A stretch of 64,000 bases of DNA from Clostridia bacterium (lineage in GTDB: Bacteria > Bacillota > Clostridia > Oscillospirales > CAG-272), in NCBI GenBank assembly GCA_017621415.1, contig JAGATD010000047.1, positions 1 to 64,000 of the forward strand, read 5' to 3'. This document shows, piece after piece, positions 49,264 through 59,018 of this stretch. The translations under genes and the position numbers were made by a program. Each line of letters opens with the position of its first letter. Within the stretch, counting starts at the first letter, position 1. The notes under the pieces are model-generated. The model saw only the letters and a list, made by a program, of their open reading frames with translations. It did not search any database and had not been told where the DNA came from.

Positions 49264-50118
49264 CTACATTTTTGATGATGCATTCTTTTTTGCTCGGTAT
49301 GCCGTGGGAGACATACCGAATTTCTTTTTAAAGGAGCGGTTGAAATAAGAAATATTGTTAAATCCGCATTCAAGGGCGATATCTATTATTCTTCTATTAC
49401 TCCTGGATATCATTTTCTTTGCATTCGACAGCCGTTGCTCCTGAGTGTACTCGGCATAACTCATGCCGACCTCTTGTTTAAAAAGACGTCCTATATATTT
49501 TTCATTTTTATTGTAGGTTTTTGCAAATTCCGACAGAGACATATCTGTTTGGTACATTTCGTCAGCATGCCGCTTCATAAGATACACAAGCCAGTGCATC
49601 TCGTGCTTGAGCTTCGGCGCATTCTTGTCTAGATACAAAAGATAATCTGAAACCAGATCGCCTATGCGAAAAAGCTCCTCAGGTGTTTCGATATATTCGC
49701 AGTTATCAAGCTCACATAAAAGCTTTTCAAAATCTACCCCGGAGTGCTTACAGGCTCTTTTTGCTATTTCGATAGATTTTGCCTTATCAATAACAGCATT
49801 ACCCACATAAACAACGGCACTGACATTATCACCTATCACAACGGGATTGGCTATTTCATAAAGGCCGTAAATACAGTGTCCTCCGAAAGGCTGTTTGGTT
49901 TGAATAGCTTTATTGTTGGCATACATTTTGCAGCGCAAGCATGCAGCTCCCCCTCTGGGAGTAGATTTTGCTATGGCGCAATATCTTTTTGTATGTACAA
50001 TATTTTTTAATTCTAGCTTTGAGTCAGGACTATCCATAATTCCCGACAAATCCAGAATGCTAATATGGAAGTTTCTTCCTTTGGATAATTCATCAATCAA
50101 AAATTGAAGCGTTTGCAT
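49264..50118 (-). CDS. AraC-family regulator with PocR-type sensor domain
   Basis: A 284-aa regulator. Residues about 5-160 form a PocR ligand-binding domain with conserved Cys residues ('RGGAACLRCKMYANNKA' near 55, 'HCIYGLYEIANPVV' near 81). Residues about 185-284 form the AraC DNA-binding domain ('DIALECGFNNISYFNRSFKKKFG'). PocR domains sense small hydrocarbon or sugar derivatives. It is divergent from the FAD-oxidoreductase gene with 160 bases between, and separates the two modules, so it may control module 2. Confidence 0.88.
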   Translation of the reverse strand: MQTLQFLIDELSKGRNFHISILDLSGIMDSPDSKLELKNIVHTKRYCAIAKSTPRGGAACLRCKMYANNKAIQTKQPFGGHCIYGLYEIANPVVIGDNVSAVVYVGNAVIDKAKSIEIAKRACKHSGVDFEKLLCELDNCEYIETPEELFRIGDLVSDYLLYLDKNAPKLKHEMHWLVYLMKRHADEMYQTDMSLSEFAKTYNKNEKYIGRLFKQEVGMSYAEYTQEQRLSNAKKMISRSNRRIIDIALECGFNNISYFNRSFKKKFGMSPTAYRAKKNASSKM

Positions 50119-50278
50119 AAGCTTTTCCGAAACCTTTTTTGTTATATTATAGCATAAAAATATCCTTTGTGCAAGTATTTTGTTCCCTTTGTGTTAGATA
50201 ATAGTTTATGTGAGTGTTAGAATTATAATGTAAGTGGAATAAAATCAATTTATTCGTGATAAACGGAGGAACAGATAT

Positions 50279-51529
50279 ATGAAAAAATATGACGTTGCAG
50301 TCATAGGCGGTGGCTTTGCAGGCTGCGCGGCGGCTTTAGCGGCTGCCAGAGAGGGAGTCAATGTTTTGCTTGTTGAAAAGTCAAATGCTTTAGGAGGCGC
50401 TCCCGTAAATTGCCTTGTAAACCCATTTATGCCCTTTTCTACTAAAATCAACGGTGTGCGAACCGAGCTATCGCAGGGACTTTTTACTACCATTTGTGAC
50501 AGGCTGCGTAAGCACGGAGCAATGCTTTACGACACTCTTCACGAAGAGGGGCTGAAGTATGTGTTAAGCCAAATGATGGAGGAGGCGGGAGTGGACCTTC
50601 TTTATCATGCTTACATATTCAGGGCTGAAAAGGAAGAAGGAAAAATAAAATCCATATCTGTAGCTACAAAGAAAGGCGAGATGAAAATAGAGGCTGATTA
50701 CTTCGTTGATGCTTCGGGCGATGCTCAGCTTACCTACCTTGCCGGTTGTCCCACAATTCTCGGCAGACCGGAGGACAGTCTTTGTCAGCCAATGACGCTT
50801 TGCTTCAGGCTTGGTAATGTAGATGTAGAAAAGTTTATTAAAAGCAATAAGAGAATGCAAGCCGCATATAAAAAGAGTCTTGCAAAAGGAGCGTTTTTGA
50901 ATCCCAGAGAGGACATTCTCTTCTTTAGAACTCCTATTCACAATGTTCTACACTTTAACACTACAAGGGTAGTAAAGAAAAATCCTACAGATCCCGAGGA
51001 TGTTACTGCTGCTGAGCTTCTTGCAAGAAAGCAGGTATACGAGATATACGACTTTATGAAGAAAAATGCCGATGGTCTTGAGGACAGCTTCCTTATGATG
51101 ACTGCTGCGGAAATAGGTGTTAGAGAAAGCCGTATGGTAGTTGGAGAGTATGTGTTAACCGAAAAGGACTGTAGAGCATTTACCAAATTTGATGATTCGG
51201 TTGCGGCATGCAACTATGACATTGATATCCATAATCCCGAGGGCTCGGGCACAAGCCACTACTATTTCCCTGAGGGAGAGTATTACACCATTCCGTACAG
51301 AAGCCTTATACCCCAAAATATGGATAATCTTCTGGTTGCCGGAAGATGCATTTCATCCGACCACGGGGCGCAGGCATCATACAGAATTATGCCCACTGTA
51401 TGCTCTATTGGAGAGGCGGCAGGTGTTGCAATAGCTCTTGCGGCAAAATCAAATAAAAGCGTCAGAGAGATAAGTGTTTCCGAACTTCAGAAAACACTTA
51501 AGAATAACGGTGCGTTTATTGGAATTTAA
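50279..51529 (+). CDS. FAD-dependent oxidoreductase
   Basis: A 416-aa flavoprotein of the FAD_oxidored type. The N-terminal Rossmann fingerprint 'VAVIGGGFAGCAAALAAARE' is followed by 'VEKSNALGGAPVNCLVN', and the C-terminal FAD contact is 'LLVAGRCISSDHGAQASYRIMP'. Substrate unknown; in a glycan locus it could oxidise or reduce a released sugar (inference). The ATG follows CGGAGGAA. It ends 40 bases before the module 2 peptide, possibly on the same transcript. Confidence 0.87.
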   Translation: MKKYDVAVIGGGFAGCAAALAAAREGVNVLLVEKSNALGGAPVNCLVNPFMPFSTKINGVRTELSQGLFTTICDRLRKHGAMLYDTLHEEGLKYVLSQMMEEAGVDLLYHAYIFRAEKEEGKIKSISVATKKGEMKIEADYFVDASGDAQLTYLAGCPTILGRPEDSLCQPMTLCFRLGNVDVEKFIKSNKRMQAAYKKSLAKGAFLNPREDILFFRTPIHNVLHFNTTRVVKKNPTDPEDVTAAELLARKQVYEIYDFMKKNADGLEDSFLMMTAAEIGVRESRMVVGEYVLTEKDCRAFTKFDDSVAACNYDIDIHNPEGSGTSHYYFPEGEYYTIPYRSLIPQNMDNLLVAGRCISSDHGAQASYRIMPTVCSIGEAAGVAIALAAKSNKSVREISVSELQKTLKNNGAFIGI

Positions 51530-51569
51530 ATATACAAAAAAACGAAACGGAAGGAGAGATGTATTTTAA

Positions 51570-51698
51570 ATGAAAAAAACGACTTATACCCAGGCTGAGG
51601 TAGAGGTGATCTCCTTGTTATCAACGGATATCATCACATCGTCGGCAGGTTCGTGGAGCGGCTCCGGTGGCGATATTGACCCCGATGGTTGGATTTAA
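51570..51698 (+). CDS. 42-residue peptide, module 2
   Basis: Paralogue of the peptide at 39904, identical in length. It has 'AEVEVISLLSTDIITSSAG' then 'SWSGSGGDIDPDGWI'. AAGGAG lies about 13 bases before the ATG. No signal peptide. It is only 49 bases upstream of the secreted-protein gene. Keeping size, order and tail motif in both modules argues that it is a real, selected gene. Confidence 0.72.
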   Translation: MKKTTYTQAEVEVISLLSTDIITSSAGSWSGSGGDIDPDGWI

Positions 51699-51747
51699 AA
51701 GACGGTTTAGAAAAAGAGTAAAATTTATATTTTGAAAGGAAAATACT

Positions 51748-53271
51748 ATGAAAAAGACAACTAAACTTATCATTTTCGCATTTTCTCTTACTCTGATTAT
51801 ATCAGCATTTGCAGCCTTAGGTGTAAGCGCTGCGGCTGAAGATGAGGGAGCGCTGACTATAAAATCAATCAATATAGCTTATAAGGATCAAATTGAGCTT
51901 CTCGTTGCGGTGGATGTGGATTATGCCGAGAAAGACAATGTTGAAGTTACTTATACTGTTGATGGCGAGCAGTACACAGCTAAGCTTCATCCAACCGAAA
52001 CATGTGTTAAGGATGAAGTTACGTATCCCGTATTCTATGCGGCAGGCATAGCTCCCAAGGACATTAACAAGGTTATGACCTTTGAAGCTCATATAAAGGA
52101 CAGTGACGCAACCGGAACCCCTTATTCGGCTTCTATTCTTGATTACCTTTATGCAAGACTTTATAAGCAGAATTACATTAATGCAACTACAAGCGATGAT
52201 ATTAAGAGAAAGGATCTCTACCTTAATACTATCGCCTATGCTTCAAGCGCCCTTGATGTTCTTGTGAATTTAAATCTTGAAGAAGCTAAAAGAGAGCCTC
52301 TCTTCATCACTGATTATGTATTTGCTTGGTCGGATGACGATAACGCGGCAGTTTCCGCGGGTAGACCCTTTGGCGCATTCCCTAAGGGAACAGAAATTAC
52401 TCCTGTGTATAATGGAACTGTTACCGATTGGAGCTTTACCGATGTTGACGGCGAAAAGCTTGGTGAGGCTAAAGACGGAGTTGCATATGTTTTGAACGAG
52501 CACACGAAGCTTGTTGCCGTTGTTGTTGATTCATATACCGTTATGGACTATGAGAACGGCGCATCTAATGCTTTTGTATCCTCCAAAGACGGTGACGGTA
52601 ATGCTATAACCGGCAATCTTCCCGCAAATGCAAATACTCTTACTATGGGTCTTGCAACCGACGGTGACAACCAATTCCTCCAGGTTCGTAACTACGCAGA
52701 CAGCAAAAAGACCGGTGTTACTACCGTAAATCTTTCCAACACTCTTCAGGCAGGCAACTGCTACACCTTTGAAACTAAGGTAAACGTTAAGGGAGCTAGT
52801 GCGGGCTATAACTCTGCGCAGATTAAATTTGTCAACAATAACGGCGGCGAGGCAGTTAATCTCTTCCTTGGAATGGCTACCGTTGACGGAAAAACTGGCG
52901 TTGCAATCGCAACTACTGGCGATAACTCATCTATTGCAAAGGGAACTAAGCTCTTTGATGCTACTGACAAGGTTATCTCCACCAATACCGGTTGGTTCAC
53001 TCTTCGCATTGAATTCTACTTCGGTGGACCTGATGCAGAGGATGCAACGGATGAGGAAAAGGCAGCATCAAAGGCAAAAACCTATATGAAGCTCTATGTT
53101 GACGATATCCTTGCATACGACGGTCAGGCTAACTGGGCGATGGGCGCAGGCATCACTCACGCACAGATCGACCACATCTCTGCAGGTAAGACTCACAACA
53201 CTTGCTACGACGATATCTTCTTCACCAGAACAGATAAGGCATACGTTGCAGGAAACGAATACGCAGAATAA
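51748..53271 (+). CDS. Secreted protein with jelly-roll domain, module 2
   Basis: A 507-aa exported protein: signal peptide at 1-31 ('GVSAAAEDE'), N-terminal domain at about 35-170 homologous to the module 1 protein, a middle segment (about 185-260), and a C-terminal LamG-like domain at about 265-500. The last domain closely resembles the final domain of the lipoprotein at 54.7 kb: 'YTFETK', 'SAGYN', 'QIKFV', 'NGG', 'IATTG', 'KLYVDDILAYDG'. It lacks the Cys knuckles of the module 1 protein. GAAAGGAAA precedes the ATG. Confidence 0.78.
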   Translation: MKKTTKLIIFAFSLTLIISAFAALGVSAAAEDEGALTIKSINIAYKDQIELLVAVDVDYAEKDNVEVTYTVDGEQYTAKLHPTETCVKDEVTYPVFYAAGIAPKDINKVMTFEAHIKDSDATGTPYSASILDYLYARLYKQNYINATTSDDIKRKDLYLNTIAYASSALDVLVNLNLEEAKREPLFITDYVFAWSDDDNAAVSAGRPFGAFPKGTEITPVYNGTVTDWSFTDVDGEKLGEAKDGVAYVLNEHTKLVAVVVDSYTVMDYENGASNAFVSSKDGDGNAITGNLPANANTLTMGLATDGDNQFLQVRNYADSKKTGVTTVNLSNTLQAGNCYTFETKVNVKGASAGYNSAQIKFVNNNGGEAVNLFLGMATVDGKTGVAIATTGDNSSIAKGTKLFDATDKVISTNTGWFTLRIEFYFGGPDAEDATDEEKAASKAKTYMKLYVDDILAYDGQANWAMGAGITHAQIDHISAGKTHNTCYDDIFFTRTDKAYVAGNEYAE

Positions 53272-53288
53272 TTCTTAATCAACACTTT

Positions 53289-53326
53289 TCGTGGCTTTCG
53301 CATATTCCGCGGAAGCCACGATTTTA
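53289..53326 (+). terminator. Terminator after the module 2 secreted protein
   Basis: TCGTGGCTT pairs with AAGCCACGA, followed by TTTT. Same position as the terminator at 41957 in module 1. Confidence 0.8.
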
Positions 53327-53342
53327 AAACTCGGACTAAAAA

Positions 53343-54680
53343 ATGAAAACTAGAGAAGAAATCTTAACAAAAGAAAGACTTGAGTATGTCAGAGCTTGCA
53401 GAAATGCTTCAAGAGAGTCTGCATTTGCTGAGGTTAAAGACAAAATCGGCGAAGCCGCCTCTGCCGAGCTTAAGAAGCTATACGACATATTTGACGAAAA
53501 AATTTATATTTGGCTTTCAGGACTTTGGGACAGGGACTGCGGAGCATTTTATTATTCCGAATCAGCAAGAGACACATCCCCCTATCTTCCGGATATCGAG
53601 AGTACGGTTCAGGCGCTTCGCTTTCTTAACAATTCCGGTATGATACGAGCGGGCGAGGGCAATTACATTAACAGAATCCCCGTCGAGGTGCGCGAGGGAA
53701 TAGTTAATTTTGCGCTTTCGCTTCAGGATGATGACGGATATTTTTATCACCCTCAATGGGGAAAGAATATTTCGGCTTCAAGACGCGGCAGGGACCTTTC
53801 ATGGGGCAAAAATACATTAAAGGAAGCCGGCGTTACACCGAGATATATGCTTCCCACAGCCAAAACGTCTGACGGCAAGCGCTCGGAGCATCTTCCCGAT
53901 TATCTAAAAAGTATAGATGCATTCAAAAAGTATCTTGACGGAATGGATATCACAAACAATTCTTACTACGTCGGAAATGTTATTGAGTCCACAATGTCTT
54001 TAATATCTGCCGCAGGAGAAGAATACACAAATTATCTTGCAGAGTGGCTTAATTCAAAAAACAGGTCAGACAACGGTCTTTGGGAGGAGGAAATCAAATA
54101 CTCCTCCGTTAACGGACTGATGAAAATGTCGGGCAATTATCCTGCTATGAGGGTTGGATTGCCTCATGCCGCAGCATCCTTAAAAAGCGCAATTTTTGCG
54201 GTGATGAGTGATGAGCGAATGAAGTTTGTTTGTGAGGTTTATAACCCCTGGGCAACGATTGTAAATGTTTTCAGAGCTAACGGTAATGCCCAGGAAAATG
54301 GAGAACTGGACATTCTTCGACGTCAGCTAATCGACAATGCTCCCGCACTTATTGCAAAAACCGCGGAAAAAATCGGAGTGTTCAGAAAGTCCGACGGCTC
54401 CTATTCTTACTTTAAGACTATGTCAAGCGCAATTTCTCAGGGTTCGCCCGTTGCCGTTCCCAGAACCAACGAGGGCGACGTTAACGCAACTACCATATGC
54501 GTTGGATCTACCACAAGATGTATGAGGTCGGCGCTGGGGCTGCCTGCAATTCCGATTTATGCTCCCGAGGACGGGGAATTGTTCTTTGAGCTTTTGATGT
54601 GCTCTTCGGTTGTAGAAAAAAAGTACAACTTAGATTATTTTCCCGAGAAGCCCTCTGACGAAGAGGAGCTGGGCGAGTAA
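53343..54680 (+). CDS. Toroid-domain protein without signal peptide, module 2
   Basis: A 445-aa paralogue of the protein at 42181 along the whole length ('IYIWLSGLWDRDCGAFYYSE', 'YLPDIEST', 'GYFYHPQWGK', 'ASRRGRD', 'NGLWEEE', 'VNGLMK', 'EGDVNATT'). No signal peptide, so probably cytoplasmic. No clear Shine-Dalgarno lies before the ATG (only an A-rich stretch), unlike its neighbours. Followed 21 bases later by the second large lipoprotein. Function not recognised; an (alpha/alpha) barrel glycan-active enzyme is the best guess. Confidence 0.75.
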   Translation: MKTREEILTKERLEYVRACRNASRESAFAEVKDKIGEAASAELKKLYDIFDEKIYIWLSGLWDRDCGAFYYSESARDTSPYLPDIESTVQALRFLNNSGMIRAGEGNYINRIPVEVREGIVNFALSLQDDDGYFYHPQWGKNISASRRGRDLSWGKNTLKEAGVTPRYMLPTAKTSDGKRSEHLPDYLKSIDAFKKYLDGMDITNNSYYVGNVIESTMSLISAAGEEYTNYLAEWLNSKNRSDNGLWEEEIKYSSVNGLMKMSGNYPAMRVGLPHAAASLKSAIFAVMSDERMKFVCEVYNPWATIVNVFRANGNAQENGELDILRRQLIDNAPALIAKTAEKIGVFRKSDGSYSYFKTMSSAISQGSPVAVPRTNEGDVNATTICVGSTTRCMRSALGLPAIPIYAPEDGELFFELLMCSSVVEKKYNLDYFPEKPSDEEELGE

Positions 54681-54701
54681 GTTATAACGAAAGGAAACAG
54701 T

Positions 54702-57700
54702 ATGAAAGGAATTTTTAAAATCTTAAGCTTTTTGATTATATCCTTTGCGCTTCTTGTGTCCTGCACCCCCGAGGAGCCGGATATTGGCGGCGAAGAAAAT
54801 GTGACCCAAACAAGCGGTTGGGTGGCAAATGATATAGTATATTACCGTGGAGATGCTGATTTGCCTCTTGACGGGATGACCGATGAGCTTTTATACAAAA
54901 CCGAGGTGAAGCTTCAACCTCGTGGAGGTGCCGAGAGCGACAAGCTGTTTATTGTCGGTAAATATGACAGTGAGCTGTCACGTCTTGCTTATTCGAAGCT
55001 CGAGAGAGTTTCGACAAACTCCGAGCTTGAGAGCTCGTATGTTATATGTACAGACGGTGTGTCGGTGGCAATAGCCTATGAAAATTATGTTACCCGATAT
55101 GCAGCCATAGATTATTTCTTAAGTAATTTTAGCTCCTTAGACCTGACAAAGCAGGGGACCCTGGTAAGCAAGACCATTGGCATCGAGGAGTATGTAAATG
55201 AGACGAGAAATGAGCTGAGGGAAAAAGATTTTTTGGGCTTATCGTCCCTTTCTGCAGGCGCTGTAAGGGTATTAAAGGAACTGTATTCACTTTACGACGA
55301 GGATGCCTACATCTGGCTTGCAAATCTTTATGATCCGGACATTGGAGGCTTTTATTATTCCAACTCGGGAAGAAATACGCAAGGCTTCTTACCCGACCTT
55401 GAGTCAACAGCCCAGGCGCTTATGTTTATGGCAGATAGCGGAATGTTAGATAATTACGGCGGAAAATACGGCGATGCCGTATCGCCTGAAATGAGAAAGG
55501 CGATTTTGGCATTTGCAAAAAACAGCCAGGACCCTGATGACGGATATTTTTATCATCCTCAGTGGGGTAAAAGCATTAGCTCAACAAGGCTTGGCAGAGA
55601 TCTCGGCTGGGCAACAAGAATTATAAGTGCCTTTGGTGAAAAGCCCATATGGGATACTCCCAACGGTGTTGGTGGTGAGCAGGGCAAACCGGGCAGCGAG
55701 GTTGCTATGACCTCTTCGCTCCGCGCAGGCTCGGCTTTACCTGTTTCTAGAATAGTGCTTACGGCAGCTCCCGCATATCTTAAGGATGTGGAACTGTTTA
55801 AAGAGCATCTTGAAAATGATTTTGATTGGGAAAATAATTCTTACAGAGCGGGTAATGCGATAGAGTCTGAGCTTGGACAGATACAGAACGCAGGCAAGGA
55901 GTATACAGAGGCGCTAATCGAATTTTTGAATTCAAAGCAGAAGTCAAACGGATTGTGGGAGGACAGTATAAACTACGATTCGGTTAACGGTTTGATGAAA
56001 ATTTCGGTAGCTTATACCGAACTGAAGGCGGAAATTCCCAAAGCCGATGTGGCTATGAACAGCGCTCTTACAATGCTGAAATCCGATGACAGCGCATCTC
56101 ATGTATGCTCTGTATATAACCCATGGAAGGCTGTTGCAAATATTTTAGAGAGTATTAAGAAAGTTTCGGGCGACTCGGAGGTTCAGAAGCTCAGAAAATC
56201 ATTTATAGATGAGGCCGAGGAGCTTATTAAAGTAACCCTTGATAAGCTTATGGTATTTAAAAAGAGTGATGGCGGTTTTTCATATTATGTCAAGTATTCG
56301 GCGGCAAATTCTCAAGGCTCGGCGGTAGCTCTTGAAAAAACCGAAGAGAGCGATGTTAATGCAACAATGATTTGCGTTAACAGCATTATAACGGCAATGT
56401 TTGACGTGTTCGGAATTGAGCCTGTAAATCGCTATTATCCGGTAGATTATGCTTTTCTTACCGATACCATTATGCACCTCGGAACAATTATCAAGGATGA
56501 GATTCCCGATGCCGAGGTAATAACCTTTGATGAATATGATCCCTATATGGGTAACAGTGAGGGCGGAGTTGAAAAGTCTCCCGATGATTATGTAGAAAAC
56601 ATTGTAGGAGACATAGAAATTGATAATAGCGGCTACAAGTGGTTTGAGAGCGCTGTTGTAAAAAATCCTGATCCCGATGCTAAAAAAGAAGATGACAAGG
56701 TTCTTTATGCAAAGTCAAATGTTTGCATCGGAGAAGAAAAGACCGTGGCAGAAAAGCCAAGCAGCACAAGATTTAAAATAGGCTATGCCGATCTTGCTGT
56801 TTTGGGCAACTGCTTTGTATACGACGCTGATATGTACTTTGTTCCAGGCTACGGAAAGGTAAGCAGTAGCGGAAAGCCTACATCAGACCCTATGCTTCAG
56901 ATATTCTTTATGACAGAGTCGCTACCTCAGGCGTCGCTTAATTTCTCGGTTTATACAGAAAATGGCACCGATTATGTCAAGATAGGTGAGAATTATGCAG
57001 GCCTTGACGGCAAGGAGAGCAATATTGCAGGCGGAATACCTATGGGAAAATGGGTAAATATCCGACTTGAGTATTACAAAGATTATGAAACCGTCGAAGA
57101 GAACGGCAAGGTAACAACCCTGTTTAAGCCGGCTCTTAAAATATTTGTTGACGGAAAGTTTATGGGAGATTGCGATGCTACCATAACAGGCAGCGATTCT
57201 TCCGGCAAGTTAAATTATTATGACAGAAAGGTAGACCAGGTTTCTGTTTCATACTACCGCTATCTTGCAAGCGAGGTATACTTTAACAACGTGCTTGTTG
57301 AGCGCACGAGAAAAGAGTATGTCAAGGGTGAAAATCCCGATGCGATGATAGATCCTTCGCTTCCTGACGAGGAGATGCGCGAGAGCTACGGCTTTGAGGA
57401 TGGACTCCTTAACACCTCAAATGTTGCAAACAAGGTAAGAGTGCTTGATTTCGGTGTTAAAAAGTACATAAATGCCAGCGAGGGACAGACCTACAATCCG
57501 TATATTTCATATAGCATTGTTCAAGACCCTAAAAACGCGGCAAATAAGGTACTTAAGGTGGAGGCTCTTAAGGATGAGACGTTTGACAAGCCATCGAGAA
57601 CAGAGGTAAATCTTTACAACTCTGCGGCAAACGGAACAGATTATATTTTCGAGAGCAAATTCTACTATGATTCGGATTCTATCGGAATAAACGGTGACCT

Positions 57701-58814
57701 TACTCAGCTGTTCTTTATGAACAGTCTTGAAGGACAGCTTTATTCTCTTCGCATTTCTGCGCAGGCAACAAAAGGAGTCTTTAAGCTTTCTCTTATTGAG
57801 AACAACATAGGTTCCGATAAAGATACCGGCACAGGAGAAACTATTTGTGATAATTTAGCCTGTGACGGGTGGTTTACTCTTAAAATAGTATTCCACAGAA
57901 CAGGCAATGCCGATACCACCGGCGCAGACATTTATCTCAACGGTGAGCTTGTAAAAGCCGATAGAACCTTCAAGGCTGCGGCTCTTGAGCAAAATCCGCT
58001 TGTTAAGGTTGTTTTATCGCATCAAAAGACTAATAGCTCTACAGTCTACCTTGATGACATTTCATTTAAGAAAAGCGGAGAGGTTGTCGAGGATGTGGAA
58101 TCCGACAAGCCTGTCGCAGATTTTACCGACGGATTTAACACAAAGTATCTCCACAGCTACAGCTACTCCGGAAATGATCTTTTAGAGGTAACCGATATAG
58201 ATCCTGTAAAAATGGAAACCCTTTGTACAAAGTTCTATCTTTATGTAGACCCTAAGAATGATGCAAACCAGGTTCTCAGAGCGGTAAATAAGAACGGTGG
58301 AACTACCCCCGGATATACAAGAGTTAATATTTCGGGAGACAATACCGCGGGGGATAAATACACCTTTGAAACAAAGATGTATATAGAGACATTCTCTGCA
58401 GGATACAATCTGACCCAGATAAAGTTTGTGGATAAAAACGGCGGAGCCGCATTTAACACTTATATATCAATAGATTCTTCTACCAAGAATCTAAAAATAG
58501 CAACCACCGGCAGCGGAATATCCCCTGCAGCGGGAACAAACCTGCTTTCAGGCTCGGAGATTAAGGAAACGAGTAAAGCATGGTTTACCCTTAAAATGGA
58601 ATTATACCATAAGGGTGTTGAGTCTTCCGCAACAAACACCTACCTTAAGCTTTATGTAAATGACATTCTTGCTTATGACGGTATTGCCTACGGCGCCCTT
58701 GGAGCAGAAATAGATTATGTGGATATTGTGCATTGCAAGACCACAAAATCCAGCGCTGTTCTGTTTGATGATATATCGCTCACAAGAAGCAATGTAGCCT
58801 ACGTTAAGGACTGA
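54702..58814 (+). CDS. Large lipoprotein: toroid domain plus three jelly-roll domains, module 2
   Basis: A 1370-aa paralogue of the 43.5 kb lipoprotein. Signal with lipobox 'LLVSC' near residue 22; alpha/beta domain at about 45-155; toroid domain at about 170-575 ('GGFYYSNSGRN', 'GYFYHPQWGK', 'NGLWED', 'VNGLMK', 'ESDVNATM'); LamG-like domains at about 605-873, 895-1128 and 1141-1370. It lacks the triple repeat and Gly/Ser tail. Its last domain is closest to that of the module 2 secreted protein, suggesting domain exchange within the cluster. GAAAGGAAA precedes the ATG. Confidence 0.78.
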   Translation: MKGIFKILSFLIISFALLVSCTPEEPDIGGEENVTQTSGWVANDIVYYRGDADLPLDGMTDELLYKTEVKLQPRGGAESDKLFIVGKYDSELSRLAYSKLERVSTNSELESSYVICTDGVSVAIAYENYVTRYAAIDYFLSNFSSLDLTKQGTLVSKTIGIEEYVNETRNELREKDFLGLSSLSAGAVRVLKELYSLYDEDAYIWLANLYDPDIGGFYYSNSGRNTQGFLPDLESTAQALMFMADSGMLDNYGGKYGDAVSPEMRKAILAFAKNSQDPDDGYFYHPQWGKSISSTRLGRDLGWATRIISAFGEKPIWDTPNGVGGEQGKPGSEVAMTSSLRAGSALPVSRIVLTAAPAYLKDVELFKEHLENDFDWENNSYRAGNAIESELGQIQNAGKEYTEALIEFLNSKQKSNGLWEDSINYDSVNGLMKISVAYTELKAEIPKADVAMNSALTMLKSDDSASHVCSVYNPWKAVANILESIKKVSGDSEVQKLRKSFIDEAEELIKVTLDKLMVFKKSDGGFSYYVKYSAANSQGSAVALEKTEESDVNATMICVNSIITAMFDVFGIEPVNRYYPVDYAFLTDTIMHLGTIIKDEIPDAEVITFDEYDPYMGNSEGGVEKSPDDYVENIVGDIEIDNSGYKWFESAVVKNPDPDAKKEDDKVLYAKSNVCIGEEKTVAEKPSSTRFKIGYADLAVLGNCFVYDADMYFVPGYGKVSSSGKPTSDPMLQIFFMTESLPQASLNFSVYTENGTDYVKIGENYAGLDGKESNIAGGIPMGKWVNIRLEYYKDYETVEENGKVTTLFKPALKIFVDGKFMGDCDATITGSDSSGKLNYYDRKVDQVSVSYYRYLASEVYFNNVLVERTRKEYVKGENPDAMIDPSLPDEEMRESYGFEDGLLNTSNVANKVRVLDFGVKKYINASEGQTYNPYISYSIVQDPKNAANKVLKVEALKDETFDKPSRTEVNLYNSAANGTDYIFESKFYYDSDSIGINGDLTQLFFMNSLEGQLYSLRISAQATKGVFKLSLIENNIGSDKDTGTGETICDNLACDGWFTLKIVFHRTGNADTTGADIYLNGELVKADRTFKAAALEQNPLVKVVLSHQKTNSSTVYLDDISFKKSGEVVEDVESDKPVADFTDGFNTKYLHSYSYSGNDLLEVTDIDPVKMETLCTKFYLYVDPKNDANQVLRAVNKNGGTTPGYTRVNISGDNTAGDKYTFETKMYIETFSAGYNLTQIKFVDKNGGAAFNTYISIDSSTKNLKIATTGSGISPAAGTNLLSGSEIKETSKAWFTLKMELYHKGVESSATNTYLKLYVNDILAYDGIAYGALGAEIDYVDIVHCKTTKSSAVLFDDISLTRSNVAYVKD

Positions 58815-59018
58815 TTTTAATTTGAGGTATATGCGTCTGATAAAAGGAATTATTCCGTCGGGCGCATATATTTCACAACACAGAAATAAAGCAAAATATG
58901 TTACACACAATGGAAAAAATAATAAAGCAATTTCCATAAAAAAACTAGCAAAAAAACTTGAATACACCTATTCCTTATGCTATAATAGGCTTGGATTTAA
59001 AAAAAAGGAGACCTTTTT

